From contig JAUNBV010000023.1 of NCBI GenBank assembly GCA_030526885.1, positions 1-17,099 of the forward strand: a stretch of 17,099 bases of DNA, read 5' to 3'. The notes under the pieces were generated by a model. That model did no database searches and was not told where the DNA came from. It saw nothing but the letters and a program-made list of their open reading frames with translations. Positions 1 to 7,726 of the stretch are shown in pieces. This DNA is from Syntrophomonadaceae bacterium. Lineage in GTDB: Bacteria; Bacillota; Syntrophomonadia; Syntrophomonadales; Syntrophomonadaceae. The first letter of the stretch is position 1. Every line of letters starts with the position of its first letter. The position numbers were made by a program, and so were the translations under genes.

Positions 1-61
1 GTTTCATTGTGCGTTTAGTTATAAAAAAACATAAAAAAACCTGCTTTTTTTAAAAAAGGTA

Positions 62-90
62 TTGGCATTCATGTTTTCTTACTATATAAT
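62..90 (+). promoter_or_regulatory. sigma-A promoter of the first CoA-transferase
   Basis: A -35 box TTGGCA (62-67, one mismatch to TTGACA) is followed after exactly 17 bases by a perfect -10 box TATAAT (85-90). The upstream 40 bases carry several A-tracts (22-28, 32-38), which could act as an UP element. Transcription would start near 97, leaving a leader of about 30 bases before the ATG at 130. This is a constitutive-looking promoter, unlike the sigma-54 promoter of the neighbouring operon. Confidence 0.8.
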
Positions 91-129
91 AATGAAAGTA
101 AAAAAAATATTTTTACAGGAGGAATGACA

Positions 130-1521
130 ATGGCAAGAGATTTTTGGGCGATGTACAAGGAGAAACTGGTCAGTGCGGACGAGGCCGTAAAAATCATTCA
201 AGATGGCGATTACATCGACTATGCTATGTTCAACGGAAAACCCATTCAACTTGATATTGCGCTGGCCAAACGCAAGGAAGAATTGAAGAACGTAGTGGTG
301 ATGGGGGCCGTGACCGTACCGCCGGTACCGGAAGTAGTTTTAAAGGACCCTCTGGGCGAAACTTTTACTTACCATGACCAGCATTTTAATGCCCTTTCCC
401 GCATCCTGGCGGACAAGACGTTAAATTGCTATTATCAGCCCACCATGTATGGCGAATCTTCATCCTATTTATTGGACGGTTTGGAGGATCCGGGCCGCGT
501 TGGTTCCAAGACCCGCCGCGCCTTTATGGTCCAGGTATGCCCGATGGATGAATTCGGTTATTTCAACTGGGGTTGTCATAATTCCTGTTGTTATGATCAG
601 GCAGTTATGTCGGATAATTGTATTGTGGAAGTTAACAATTCGATTCCCGTCGGTTTGGGCGGAGTAAACGAAAGGATTCATATCTCACAGGTCAAATATA
701 TAGTGGAAGGTGAGAACACGCCGCTGTTTGAATTGGCTCCGGTGGAAGCGACCGAGACCGATAAAAAAATTGCCGAACAAATTATGCCCTTCCTGCGGGA
801 CGGACAGACCATCCAGCTCGGTATCGGCGGCCTGCCCAATGTGCTGGGCCAATTGATCAGCGACACCGATCTTAAAAATCTGGGCGGTTGGACGGAAATG
901 CTGGTCGACGCTTATAAGAAGATGTTTGAAGCCGGCCGCATGAACGGTATTAAGAAGAAATTCCACCCCGGCAAGATTACCTATACCTTTGCTCTGGGAC
1001 AGAAGGAACTTTATGACTGGGTAGATAACAATCCCAATCTGGCCGCCTGCGACGTGGGTTCGGTCAACCATCCTATTGTGCTGTCTCAGATCGATAACCT
1101 GGTCTCCATCAATTCTGCTTTGCAAGTGGATATCTACGGACAGGTAAATGCCGAAAGTATCGGCCCCAAGCAGGTTTCCGGCAACGGCGGCATGACCGAA
1201 TTCGTATTGGGAGCCCATTGGTCCCGCGGCGGCCGCAGCTTTATTTGCCTGCCTTCTACCCGAACCAAAAAGGACGGCACCGTGGTATCGCAGATTGTTC
1301 CCCACTTTGAGCCCGGCAGCATCACTACCGTACCGCGCCAGCTTCCCACCTATATCGTGACCGAGTACGGCATCGCCCGCTTAAAGACGGCCGCCACCTG
1401 GTCCCGCGCCGAACAGCTCATCAATATCGCTCATCCCGATTTCCGCGATGAGCTGATCAAAATCGCGGAAGAGCGCAAGATCTGGAGACGCAGCAACCGT
1501 CTGGAAATGGACTGGATATAG
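130..1521 (+). CDS. Acetyl-CoA hydrolase/transferase family protein (4-hydroxybutyrate or butyrate CoA-transferase type)
   Basis: A cytoplasmic CoA-transferase that would move CoA from acetyl-CoA or a similar donor onto a short-chain acid; 4-hydroxybutyrate is suggested by the adjacent AbfD operon. The 463-residue length fits the Cat2/AbfT/butyryl-CoA:acetate CoA-transferase family. The glycine loop GIGGLP (231-236) is intact. The Glu of the WTEM motif (residue 256) sits where the family has its catalytic glutamate (HSEM in relatives), which forms the glutamyl-CoA thioester. The later family motif GGQxDF reads GGMTEF here (E357), a departure from the usual form. The start was set at 130 because AGGAGG (117-122) lies 7 bases before this ATG but only 1 base before the ATG at 124; the protein also then begins like its paralogue at 14686. 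It is a single-gene unit between a sigma-A promoter and a strong terminator. Exact substrate is uncertain. Confidence 0.88.
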   Translation: MARDFWAMYKEKLVSADEAVKIIQDGDYIDYAMFNGKPIQLDIALAKRKEELKNVVVMGAVTVPPVPEVVLKDPLGETFTYHDQHFNALSRILADKTLNCYYQPTMYGESSSYLLDGLEDPGRVGSKTRRAFMVQVCPMDEFGYFNWGCHNSCCYDQAVMSDNCIVEVNNSIPVGLGGVNERIHISQVKYIVEGENTPLFELAPVEATETDKKIAEQIMPFLRDGQTIQLGIGGLPNVLGQLISDTDLKNLGGWTEMLVDAYKKMFEAGRMNGIKKKFHPGKITYTFALGQKELYDWVDNNPNLAACDVGSVNHPIVLSQIDNLVSINSALQVDIYGQVNAESIGPKQVSGNGGMTEFVLGAHWSRGGRSFICLPSTRTKKDGTVVSQIVPHFEPGSITTVPRQLPTYIVTEYGIARLKTAATWSRAEQLINIAHPDFRDELIKIAEERKIWRRSNRLEMDWI

Positions 1522-1553
1522 TATAGTTACCAATTGACATCATTATAACAAGT

Positions 1554-1589
1554 AAAATGGGGCCCGCCTTTCAAGGCGGGCCCCATTTT
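1554..1589. terminator. Bidirectional intrinsic terminator between convergent genes
   Basis: A perfect 17-bp inverted repeat (1554-1570 with 1573-1589, GC-rich core GGGGCCCGCC) lies between the ends of two convergent genes. On the + strand the stem runs into six T (1586-1591). On the - strand the stem runs into four T (complement of 1554-1557). It therefore serves both the CoA-transferase gene ending at 1521 and the seven-gene operon ending at 1618. Confidence 0.92.
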
Positions 1590-1617
1590 TTGGGGGGTGG
1601 TTATGGCCATATCTGTG

Positions 1618-3813
1618 TTAATGCTTAGCGGCGGAATACAGCGCGAAATCCCGTCCCTGGGCACAGATATAACCGGTGCTGCCTGGTGTGACATCAAAAA
1701 TGGTATTGCCCTTGCGCCGCACGATGAGCTCGCACTCCCGTTGGCCGCATTCCTTACACGTTAAACCGGTTTCATCCAATGCCAGCGGCGTCCGTTTGGC
1801 AACCGGGTATTTACCCATCAGCGCTCCGGTGGGGCAGATGGATATGCATAATCCACAGAAATTGCAACTGCCGGATTCCAGAGTCAGGCCCGGCTCGGCT
1901 TCCACCCGGGTGTCAAAGCCGCGGCCCACTAAGCCGATAGCTCCCAGGCCCGCCACTTCTTCGCACACGCGCACACACATCCCGCATAAAATACATTTGG
2001 CGGGTTCCCGCAGTACGAAGGGATGGCGATCCGCGCTTTGCCCGTGATGTTTCGCGCCCTCGATGTCAACCGCTTGCAATTCATAACGATGGGCGCATTC
2101 AATCAGCTTGCAGTCGAAGTAATCCTGACAGCCGCATTCCAGACAACGCCGGGCCTCGTTTTGTGCTTGCTCCGGCGTCATTATCCCCACATAGTTGGCA
2201 AAAGTGGCGGCGCGCTCCGCGGCCGGTGCGCGGGAAGGGCCAAGTCTTTCGGCCTTGGGCACCCCGCTCAGTTGCTCGGCGGTGATGGTGCGCTCCAGCG
2301 CCAAATCGGGGGCGGGAGCAAAGGCTTCACCGTTGAGATAGGCCATCATGGACAGGGCGGCCTGTTTACCCTGGGCTACCGCTTCCACCGCGATGCCGGG
2401 GCCGGTCACTCCGTCGCCGCCGGCAAAAACGCCCGGGATATTAGTCGCCAAAGTGATATCGTCCGCCCCAATGCTCTTCCAGCGGCTGGCCTCAATGCCG
2501 GTAAGCCCGGACATATCCACCTGCTGACCGATGGCGGCGATGATGGTGTCGATTTCAATCTCTTGGTAAGCGCCCTCCACCGGTTCGGGGCGGCGGCGGC
2601 CGCTGCTGTCGGGTTCGCCCAACCGCATTTGCTGTACGCGTATTATTTTGGCGCGTCCATTTTCACCGATAATTTCGTCCGGCGCTACCAGGAATTTAAA
2701 GATAACGCCATCTTCCTCGGCCTCCACGATTTCCAGCGGCTCGGCCGGCATTTCGGCGCGGGTGCGGCGATAGAGCACCATGACCTGTTCCGCGCCCAGC
2801 CGTACCGCGGTACGGGCGGCATCCATAGCCGTATTGCCTCCGCCCAGCACCGCTACCCGCCGGCCAATATCCGGGGCCTGATGCATGGCGGCGGCGCGCA
2901 GGAAGTCGATGCCTCCCAGCACCCCTTCCATATCCTCGCCCGCACAGCCGATGCGGCTGTAACGCCAGGCGCCAATGCCCAAAAATACGGCGTCATAGCT
3001 TGAGATAATGTCATTGAGCTCGATATCACGGCCGATTTTGCAATCGGTTTTGATCTCTACGCCCAGGCGGCAAATGCGCTCGACCTCCTGCTTGAGCAGG
3101 TTGCGCGGAAGCCGGTATTCGGGGATGCCATAGCGCAGCATTCCGCCCGCTTCGGGCATGGCTTCATAAATGGTGACCGCGTGGCCGGCGCGGCGCAGGA
3201 AATAGGCGGCGGTAAGTCCCGCCGGTCCGGCGCCGATAATGCCGACCTTTTTGCCGCTGGCGGCGGAGCAGCCCGGCATCCAGTCCGGAGCCTGATGGGC
3301 GGCAAACACCTTCAAAGCCGCGATATTGATGGGTTCATCCACCAAATGGCGGCGGCAGGCTTCCTCACAGGGATGGGGGCAGATCATGCCGATGCTGCCC
3401 GGCAAGGGAATCTGCTCCTCGATCAGGGCCCGCGCCGCTTCATATTCGCCGTTGGCGATTAAGCCCACATAGCCCTGGCAGTCGGTATGCGCCGGACAGG
3501 CCTTCAGGCAGGGCGGGCGGCAGTCGCCGCTGTGGTCGGACAGCAGCAGCCGCAGGGTCATGCGCCGCGAGGCCAGCACCTTTTCGCTGTCGGTCTCCAC
3601 TTCCATGTTCTCCGCCGCATTAGTGGAGCAGGCGCGCAACAGTTTGCCGGTTTTCCTGTCTTCCACCACGCAGATGCCGCAAGCGCCGTAATTATGCAGG
3701 CGCGGGTCATGGCACAGGGTGGGGATGTGGATCCCGTTAGCCGTAGCCAGTTCCAGCAGGGTCTGACCCGCCGCCGCTTCGTATGATTTTCCGTTGATTG
3801 TGACCATCATCAT
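1618..3813 (-). CDS. stnC: StnC-like subunit: 2Fe-2S ferredoxin / GltD-NfnB-type NADPH:FAD oxidoreductase / NuoG-type ferredoxin fusion
   Basis: Probable NADPH-handling subunit of a soluble three-part electron-bifurcating transhydrogenase. Domains in order (731 residues): plant-type 2Fe-2S ferredoxin (C34, C45, C48, C62); GltD/DPD-like N-terminal FeS region (C98, C102, C106, C112, then C145, C149, C153); FAD Rossmann motif GAGPAG (194-199); NAD(P)H Rossmann motif GGGNTA (324-329) followed by YRRTRAEMP, whose arginines are typical of NADPH binding; a Cys-rich linker (C557-C573); two 4Fe-4S clusters (C607/610/613/617 and C650/653/656/660); and a tail resembling the FeS part of NuoG/formate dehydrogenase (C686, C689, C694, C717) with no molybdopterin domain. 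No H-cluster is present, so it is not a hydrogenase. An ATG at 3813, 5 bases after AGGAGG (3819-3824), was chosen; 3810 is equally possible. The SD overlaps the upstream stop codon, implying coupling. Automated annotation would say FAD-dependent or glutamate-synthase-like oxidoreductase. The Stn assignment rests on domain layout and gene order. Confidence 0.82.
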   Translation of the reverse strand: MMMVTINGKSYEAAAGQTLLELATANGIHIPTLCHDPRLHNYGACGICVVEDRKTGKLLRACSTNAAENMEVETDSEKVLASRRMTLRLLLSDHSGDCRPPCLKACPAHTDCQGYVGLIANGEYEAARALIEEQIPLPGSIGMICPHPCEEACRRHLVDEPINIAALKVFAAHQAPDWMPGCSAASGKKVGIIGAGPAGLTAAYFLRRAGHAVTIYEAMPEAGGMLRYGIPEYRLPRNLLKQEVERICRLGVEIKTDCKIGRDIELNDIISSYDAVFLGIGAWRYSRIGCAGEDMEGVLGGIDFLRAAAMHQAPDIGRRVAVLGGGNTAMDAARTAVRLGAEQVMVLYRRTRAEMPAEPLEIVEAEEDGVIFKFLVAPDEIIGENGRAKIIRVQQMRLGEPDSSGRRRPEPVEGAYQEIEIDTIIAAIGQQVDMSGLTGIEASRWKSIGADDITLATNIPGVFAGGDGVTGPGIAVEAVAQGKQAALSMMAYLNGEAFAPAPDLALERTITAEQLSGVPKAERLGPSRAPAAERAATFANYVGIMTPEQAQNEARRCLECGCQDYFDCKLIECAHRYELQAVDIEGAKHHGQSADRHPFVLREPAKCILCGMCVRVCEEVAGLGAIGLVGRGFDTRVEAEPGLTLESGSCNFCGLCISICPTGALMGKYPVAKRTPLALDETGLTCKECGQRECELIVRRKGNTIFDVTPGSTGYICAQGRDFALYSAAKH

Positions 3814-3822
3814 TCCCACCTC

Positions 3823-5583
3823 CTACTCGACCATGATGGCGGCCCATTTGCTGGGGCATACCGCCATACAGGTCCCGCAACGGCTGCATTTATCCTCGTC
3901 TATCACCCAAGGCTGCTTGCGCTCGCCGGAGATACAGTGCACCGGGCACTGCTTGCCGCAAAGCCCGCAGCCTTTACATTTTTCGGGATCGATATAATAG
4001 CGGATCAGCGCCTTGCACTGATGCGCGGGGCAGCGGCGCTCATGGATATGGGCTTCGTACTCGCTGCGGAAATAATTCAAAGTGGTGAGCACCGGGTTGG
4101 GCGCGCTCTGGCCCAGCCCGCATAACGAACCGGCCTTGACCTGTAACGCGATTTCCTCCAGCAGCACCAGGTCGTCCTCCTGTCCGTCGCCCGCACATAT
4201 GCGCTCCAGAATTTCCAGCATCCGGCGGGTGCCCAGGCGGCACTGCACGCATTTGCCGCAGGATTCCTCCTGGGTAAAGTTCAGGAAATAACGCGCCAAA
4301 TCCACCATGCAGGTATCCTCGTCCATGACAATCATGCCGCCGGAGCCCATAATAGCGCCGGTGGCGTTGATGGACTGGTAATCCACCGGGATATCCAAAA
4401 GCGACTCCGGGATACAGCCGCCGGAGGGGCCGCCCAGTTGCACCGCCTTGAAGCGCTTGTCGTTTTTGATGCCGCCCCCCAGATCGTAAATGATCTCGCG
4501 CAGGCTGATGCCCATGGGTACCTCCACCAGGCCGCCCTGCTTTATCTTTCCGGCCAGGGCAAAAACCTTGGTGCCTTTACTGTCGGGTGAACCCACGGCG
4601 GCAAAGGCCTCGCCGCCGTTACTGATAATCCAGGGCAGATTGGCCAGGGTTTCCACGTTGTTTATCACGCTGGGATGCCGGCGGTAACCTTTTTCCGACG
4701 GAAACGGCGGCTTCAGGCGGGGCATGCCCCGCTCGCCTTCCAGCGATGCGATCAGCGCGGTTTCTTCGCCGCACACAAAAGCGCCCGCGCCCTGGCGGAT
4801 GCTGATGGTAAAGTCAAACCCGCTGCCGGCGATGTCTTTGCCCAGCACGCCCGCGGCTTCCGCCGCTTCAATCGCTATTTGCAGGCGTTTGATAGCCAGC
4901 GGGTACTCGGCGCGGCAGTAGATCAGGCCCTGCGAAGCGCCGATGGCAAAACCCGCGATCATCATGCCCTCCAGCACGGAATGGGGGTCGCCCTCCAGGA
5001 TGCTGCGGTCCATGAAAGCGCCGGGGTCGCCCTCGTCGGCATTGCAAATGATATATTTCTGTTCCCCGGCTTGGGTACGCGCCGCGTCCCACTTCATCCA
5101 GGTGGGGAAGCCCGCGCCCCCGCGGCCCCGGAGCCCGGAGCTTTTTACGGCGGCAATCACATCGGTGGGGGAAAACCCGTCCTTGACCTTGCCGATGAAA
5201 CCATAACCGCCCCGCTCCATATAAGCGGTCAGGCTTTCGGGGTTCATGTTGCCGCAATTGCGCAGCGCGATACGGCGCTGTCCTTTTAAAAAGGGGATAA
5301 GGGCGTCCTCGCGATGGAGCAAAGCATCGGCCAGCGGCTGCCCGCAGTCGAGATGATGCTGCGCGATAGCCAGCGCCCGCTCCGCGTTCAGGTTGCCGTA
5401 GCTGTAGACATGGCCGTCGTCGGCGATGATATCCATCAGCGGCTCGGCAAAGCACAGGCCGATACAGCCGGTTTTTTCCAGCGTAAGCTGGGGCACCCCT
5501 GCTGCCCACGGCTCCAACTGGCTCCATATATCGTTAGCGCCGGCCGCGATGCCGCAGCTGCTCATTCCCACACGGATCAACAT
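3823..5583 (-). CDS. stnB: StnB-like subunit: NuoF/HydB-type NADH-binding flavoprotein with C-terminal ferredoxin
   Basis: NADH- and FMN-binding subunit of the StnABC-like complex, the part homologous to NuoF of complex I and HydB of bifurcating hydrogenases. The order along 586 residues is: N-terminal thioredoxin-like 2Fe-2S segment (C10, C40, C44); NADH/FMN core with GRGGAGFP (153-160), CNADEGDPGAF (180-190) and GAGAFVCGEETA (265-276); 4Fe-4S (N3-type) ligands C442, C445, C448, C488; a possible zinc site (H514, C518, C523), as in HydB relatives; and two ferredoxin clusters (C536/539/542/546 and C566/569/572/576). The ATG at 5583 is preceded by GGGAGG (5593-5598) at 9 bases. It overlaps the end of the NuoE-like gene by 7 bases, so translation is probably coupled and subunits equimolar. 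The N-terminal cluster has only one Cys in its first motif. Confidence 0.87.
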   Translation of the reverse strand: MLIRVGMSSCGIAAGANDIWSQLEPWAAGVPQLTLEKTGCIGLCFAEPLMDIIADDGHVYSYGNLNAERALAIAQHHLDCGQPLADALLHREDALIPFLKGQRRIALRNCGNMNPESLTAYMERGGYGFIGKVKDGFSPTDVIAAVKSSGLRGRGGAGFPTWMKWDAARTQAGEQKYIICNADEGDPGAFMDRSILEGDPHSVLEGMMIAGFAIGASQGLIYCRAEYPLAIKRLQIAIEAAEAAGVLGKDIAGSGFDFTISIRQGAGAFVCGEETALIASLEGERGMPRLKPPFPSEKGYRRHPSVINNVETLANLPWIISNGGEAFAAVGSPDSKGTKVFALAGKIKQGGLVEVPMGISLREIIYDLGGGIKNDKRFKAVQLGGPSGGCIPESLLDIPVDYQSINATGAIMGSGGMIVMDEDTCMVDLARYFLNFTQEESCGKCVQCRLGTRRMLEILERICAGDGQEDDLVLLEEIALQVKAGSLCGLGQSAPNPVLTTLNYFRSEYEAHIHERRCPAHQCKALIRYYIDPEKCKGCGLCGKQCPVHCISGERKQPWVIDEDKCSRCGTCMAVCPSKWAAIMVE

Positions 5584-6116
5584 ACGGCTACACCTCCCTG
5601 CGCTTCTTCCTGCTTGCGGATATCGCGGATAATGGCCCTCGCCTTGTCCGGGGTCAGCGGCCCGTAGGCGGTACCGTTTATCATCATCACCGGGGCCAGG
5701 CTGCAACAGCCCAGACAGGCGGCGGAGGATAGCGTAAACAATTGATCCGCGGAAGTCTCGCCCATCTTCAGCTTCAATTCGTCCGCCAGCGCGGTTTCAA
5801 TCTGATCGGCGCCGTTGACATGGCATGCCGTGCCCTGACACAGCAGGATAAGGTGCTTGCCCACCGGCTCAAAGCGGAACTGGGCATAGAAAGTCGCTAC
5901 CCCATACACCCGGCTGCTGCGGATATCCATGCGCTGCGCGATATGCTGCATCACCGGCAGCGGCAGATAGCGGTAAATATCCTGCGCGCCCTGCAGCACG
6001 GTTATCAGATTACCGGGGTCGTCGCCGTAACGGTCGATCAGAGCGTCCAGCGCCGCCATTCCCGCTTCAATGTCGGGCTGGCAGCATGCTGCGTCTCCCT
6101 TACACTGACAACTCAA
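5577..6116 (-). CDS. stnA: StnA-like subunit: NuoE/HydC-type thioredoxin-like 2Fe-2S protein
   Basis: Small electron-transfer subunit (179 residues) that pairs with the NuoF-like protein. The four cluster ligands of the NuoE family are present: C93 and C98 (CxxxxC) and C134 and C138 (CxGxC). The preceding helical part carries the family's YGVATFY motif (71-77). The start is an unusual TTG at 6114-6116, supported by a strong AAGGGGG site (6124-6130) 7 bases upstream and by the lack of another in-frame ATG at the right place. The first twelve residues are Cys-rich (C3, C5, C11, C12), which NuoE proteins usually are not. The gene begins 27 bases after the 3-hydroxyacyl-CoA dehydrogenase gene, so the complex is co-transcribed with the acyl-CoA enzymes. 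Confidence 0.87.
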   Translation of the reverse strand: MSCQCKGDAACCQPDIEAGMAALDALIDRYGDDPGNLITVLQGAQDIYRYLPLPVMQHIAQRMDIRSSRVYGVATFYAQFRFEPVGKHLILLCQGTACHVNGADQIETALADELKLKMGETSADQLFTLSSAACLGCCSLAPVMMINGTAYGPLTPDKARAIIRDIRKQEEAQGGVAVC

Positions 6117-6143
6117 AACAATTCCCCCTTTTCCCCTGAGTCC

Positions 6144-7541
6144 TTATTCAACGTTCTGGTAAGACCCGGTCCTGAAATCGTAGTACTGTTTCTTACCTTC
6201 AAATTCACGGTAAAAGCTTTCGTGTCCGGTCTCCAGCATCTTGATTACCGAAGGGGGTACCGGCATTCCTTCCGCCTGCATACGCTCCACCGACTTGCGC
6301 AGCCCCATGGCGTCCCAGCATTCAAACGGGCCCAGCGCCCACAGATAGCCGGTGCGCATAGCGCCGTCTATTTCCACGATGGTGTCGGCTATCTCGCCGA
6401 TACGGTTAGCCGCGTAAATGGTATCGATGGCCAGCATCTTCCAGGCAAACTTCGCGCCGCGGTCATCGCCATAAATGATGGCACGAACCTTTTCGCCGGG
6501 GCTGCGCACCTGCGAAGCGGCTTTAAGACAGGCAAAATCGGGCTCTATCCGATCTATATATTGCTTGGTGTTCAAATCCAGCACATATTCCTTGCGGGAG
6601 CCGTCCTCCTGCTTTTCCGAATAATAAAAGCCCTGGCGCGATTTGGCGCCCAGCATATTGTTTTCCAGCATATAAGCCATCGGCTCGGGGATAAAGAAAG
6701 ACTCCCGCCGCTCGTCATGCTTGGCATTGGCGTAGAGGTTTTTGGTGACATGGGCCACCGTATCCAGCCCGACCGCATCGGCCATGCCAAAAATAGCGTA
6801 ACTCATGCGCGCCATGTTGCGGCCCGCCAGCGCATCCACCTCGTCCACCCGCATACCGTCGCTAAAAGCCATATGCACGGCATTGATGGCGGTGGCGATA
6901 CCCAGGCGGTTAGCGATGAAATTGGGCGTATCCTTTACTACCAGCGGTTTTTTGCCCATATCGTCCTGAAAAATGGTTTTCAGAAAATGCGTCACCTCCG
7001 TCAGGGTGTCCTTGCTGGGAATCAACTCCACCAGCGGCGAATAAGTGGGCGGATTAAAGAAGTGGGTGCCCAGAAAATACTGTTTTAAGGCCGGGGAGAA
7101 TTCCTCGGCGATCAGGGATATGGGCAGGCCCGAGGTATTGGTACTCACAATCGCGTCGGCCCGGCGCAACGGCTCAATTTTATCATATAATGCCCGTTTA
7201 ATCTCCAGGTCTTCGATGATGGTCTCGATTATCCAGTCCGAATCGGCGATTTGGGGCAGGTCGTCGTCCACATTGCCGGGCGTCACCCGATGGTAGCTCT
7301 CCTCGGAAATGAATGCCGGATGCTTGAGCTTGAGCAGCCCGTCGATACCCATCTGCGCAATTTTATTGCGCCACTGGGGGGATTGCTTGGTCCATCCTTT
7401 TTCCATATCCCGCTCGCTTAACTTATCCGGGATGCGGTCGAGCAGCAGCACATCTATATTGTTATTGGTCAGCAACGCTGCAATCTGCGCGCCCATGATA
7501 CCGGCACCGATAACCGTCGCCTTTTTTACCTGAAAACCCAT
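6144..7541 (-). CDS. 3-hydroxyacyl-CoA dehydrogenase, FadN-like but without the enoyl-CoA hydratase domain
   Basis: Oxidises an L-3-hydroxyacyl-CoA to the 3-oxoacyl-CoA. N-terminal Rossmann fold with GAGIMG (12-17). Asp35 at the end of the second strand favours NAD(H). S137, the catalytic pair H160 and E172 (12 residues apart, as in the family) and N211 are all present. Two helical 3HCDH C-terminal domains follow to residue 465. Relatives of this sequence type, such as Bacillus FadN, continue for about 300 more residues as a crotonase domain; here the protein stops cleanly. The ATG at 7541 is 9 bases after GGAGGG (7551-7556); an upstream in-frame TTG lies inside the SD region and was rejected. 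It sits between a structured 185-base gap and the NuoE-like gene. Expected substrate in this operon is 3-hydroxybutyryl-CoA, by inference. Confidence 0.88.
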   Translation of the reverse strand: MGFQVKKATVIGAGIMGAQIAALLTNNNIDVLLLDRIPDKLSERDMEKGWTKQSPQWRNKIAQMGIDGLLKLKHPAFISEESYHRVTPGNVDDDLPQIADSDWIIETIIEDLEIKRALYDKIEPLRRADAIVSTNTSGLPISLIAEEFSPALKQYFLGTHFFNPPTYSPLVELIPSKDTLTEVTHFLKTIFQDDMGKKPLVVKDTPNFIANRLGIATAINAVHMAFSDGMRVDEVDALAGRNMARMSYAIFGMADAVGLDTVAHVTKNLYANAKHDERRESFFIPEPMAYMLENNMLGAKSRQGFYYSEKQEDGSRKEYVLDLNTKQYIDRIEPDFACLKAASQVRSPGEKVRAIIYGDDRGAKFAWKMLAIDTIYAANRIGEIADTIVEIDGAMRTGYLWALGPFECWDAMGLRKSVERMQAEGMPVPPSVIKMLETGHESFYREFEGKKQYYDFRTGSYQNVE

Positions 7542-7726
7542 TTTTATAAACCCTCCTGCCAATCACTAAAATCTTACCCGTCCGCCGGCTCCCGGCCAGT
7601 TCCCGCCGGCGGGTCCCCCGAAACGGGAGTGACCGGCGGGGACGGATTTTTAAGCGTACTCAAAGGCGCGCGATTATTCGTCCCCGCTTAACCCCGCTTT
7701 GCGCAGCATCGGGCTGCGCAAAGCGC
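7542..7726 (-). other. GC-rich intergenic region with several competing inverted repeats
   Basis: The largest gap inside the operon holds no gene but dense secondary structure. CCGTCCGCCGG (7578-7588) pairs with CCGGCGGGGACGG (7633-7645) with a 2-base bulge. Inside lie a 12-base palindrome CCCGCCGGCGGG (7602-7613) and a small CCCG-AAA-CGGG hairpin (7617-7627). GCGGGGACG (7636-7644) can instead pair with CGTCCCCGC (7679-7687), and TTAAGCG (7650-7656) with CGCTTAA (7685-7691); these pairings exclude one another. On the - strand mRNA no stem is followed by a U-run except weakly (ATTTT after 7578), so this looks more like an attenuator, processing region or intergenic repeat than a plain terminator. 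No promoter was recognised in it. Confidence 0.6.
7695..7725 (-). repeat. Perfect 13-bp hairpin just after the SDR stop codon
   Basis: CGCTTTGCGCAGC (7695-7707), a 5-base loop, and GCTGCGCAAAGCG (7713-7725) form a perfect stem beginning one base after the SDR stop codon. There is no T-run on the - strand beyond it, so it is not a classic intrinsic terminator. A role as a 3' stabilising or RNase-processing hairpin, setting different mRNA levels upstream and downstream, is plausible. Confidence 0.75.

Noticed and set aside
61..77. TTGGCATTCATGTTTT as a sigma-54 promoter for the first CoA-transferase
   Set aside because: The GG is present but the -12 GC is missing (TTTT instead); the same bases make a much better sigma-A -35 with a perfect -10 at 17 bases.
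2023..3003. + strand open frame (326 codons) opposite the StnC-like gene
   Set aside because: Antisense shadow; the reverse strand has continuous FAD/NADPH motifs in frame.
1618..6116. An electron-bifurcating [FeFe]-hydrogenase (HydABC) or respiratory complex I
   Set aside because: No H-cluster motifs, no NiFe subunits and no membrane subunits; the third subunit carries an FAD/NADPH GltD-type module instead.
5742..7088. Long + strand open frame (448 codons) opposite the 3-hydroxyacyl-CoA dehydrogenase and NuoE-like genes
   Set aside because: Antisense shadow spanning two well-supported genes; no SD and no recognisable domain.
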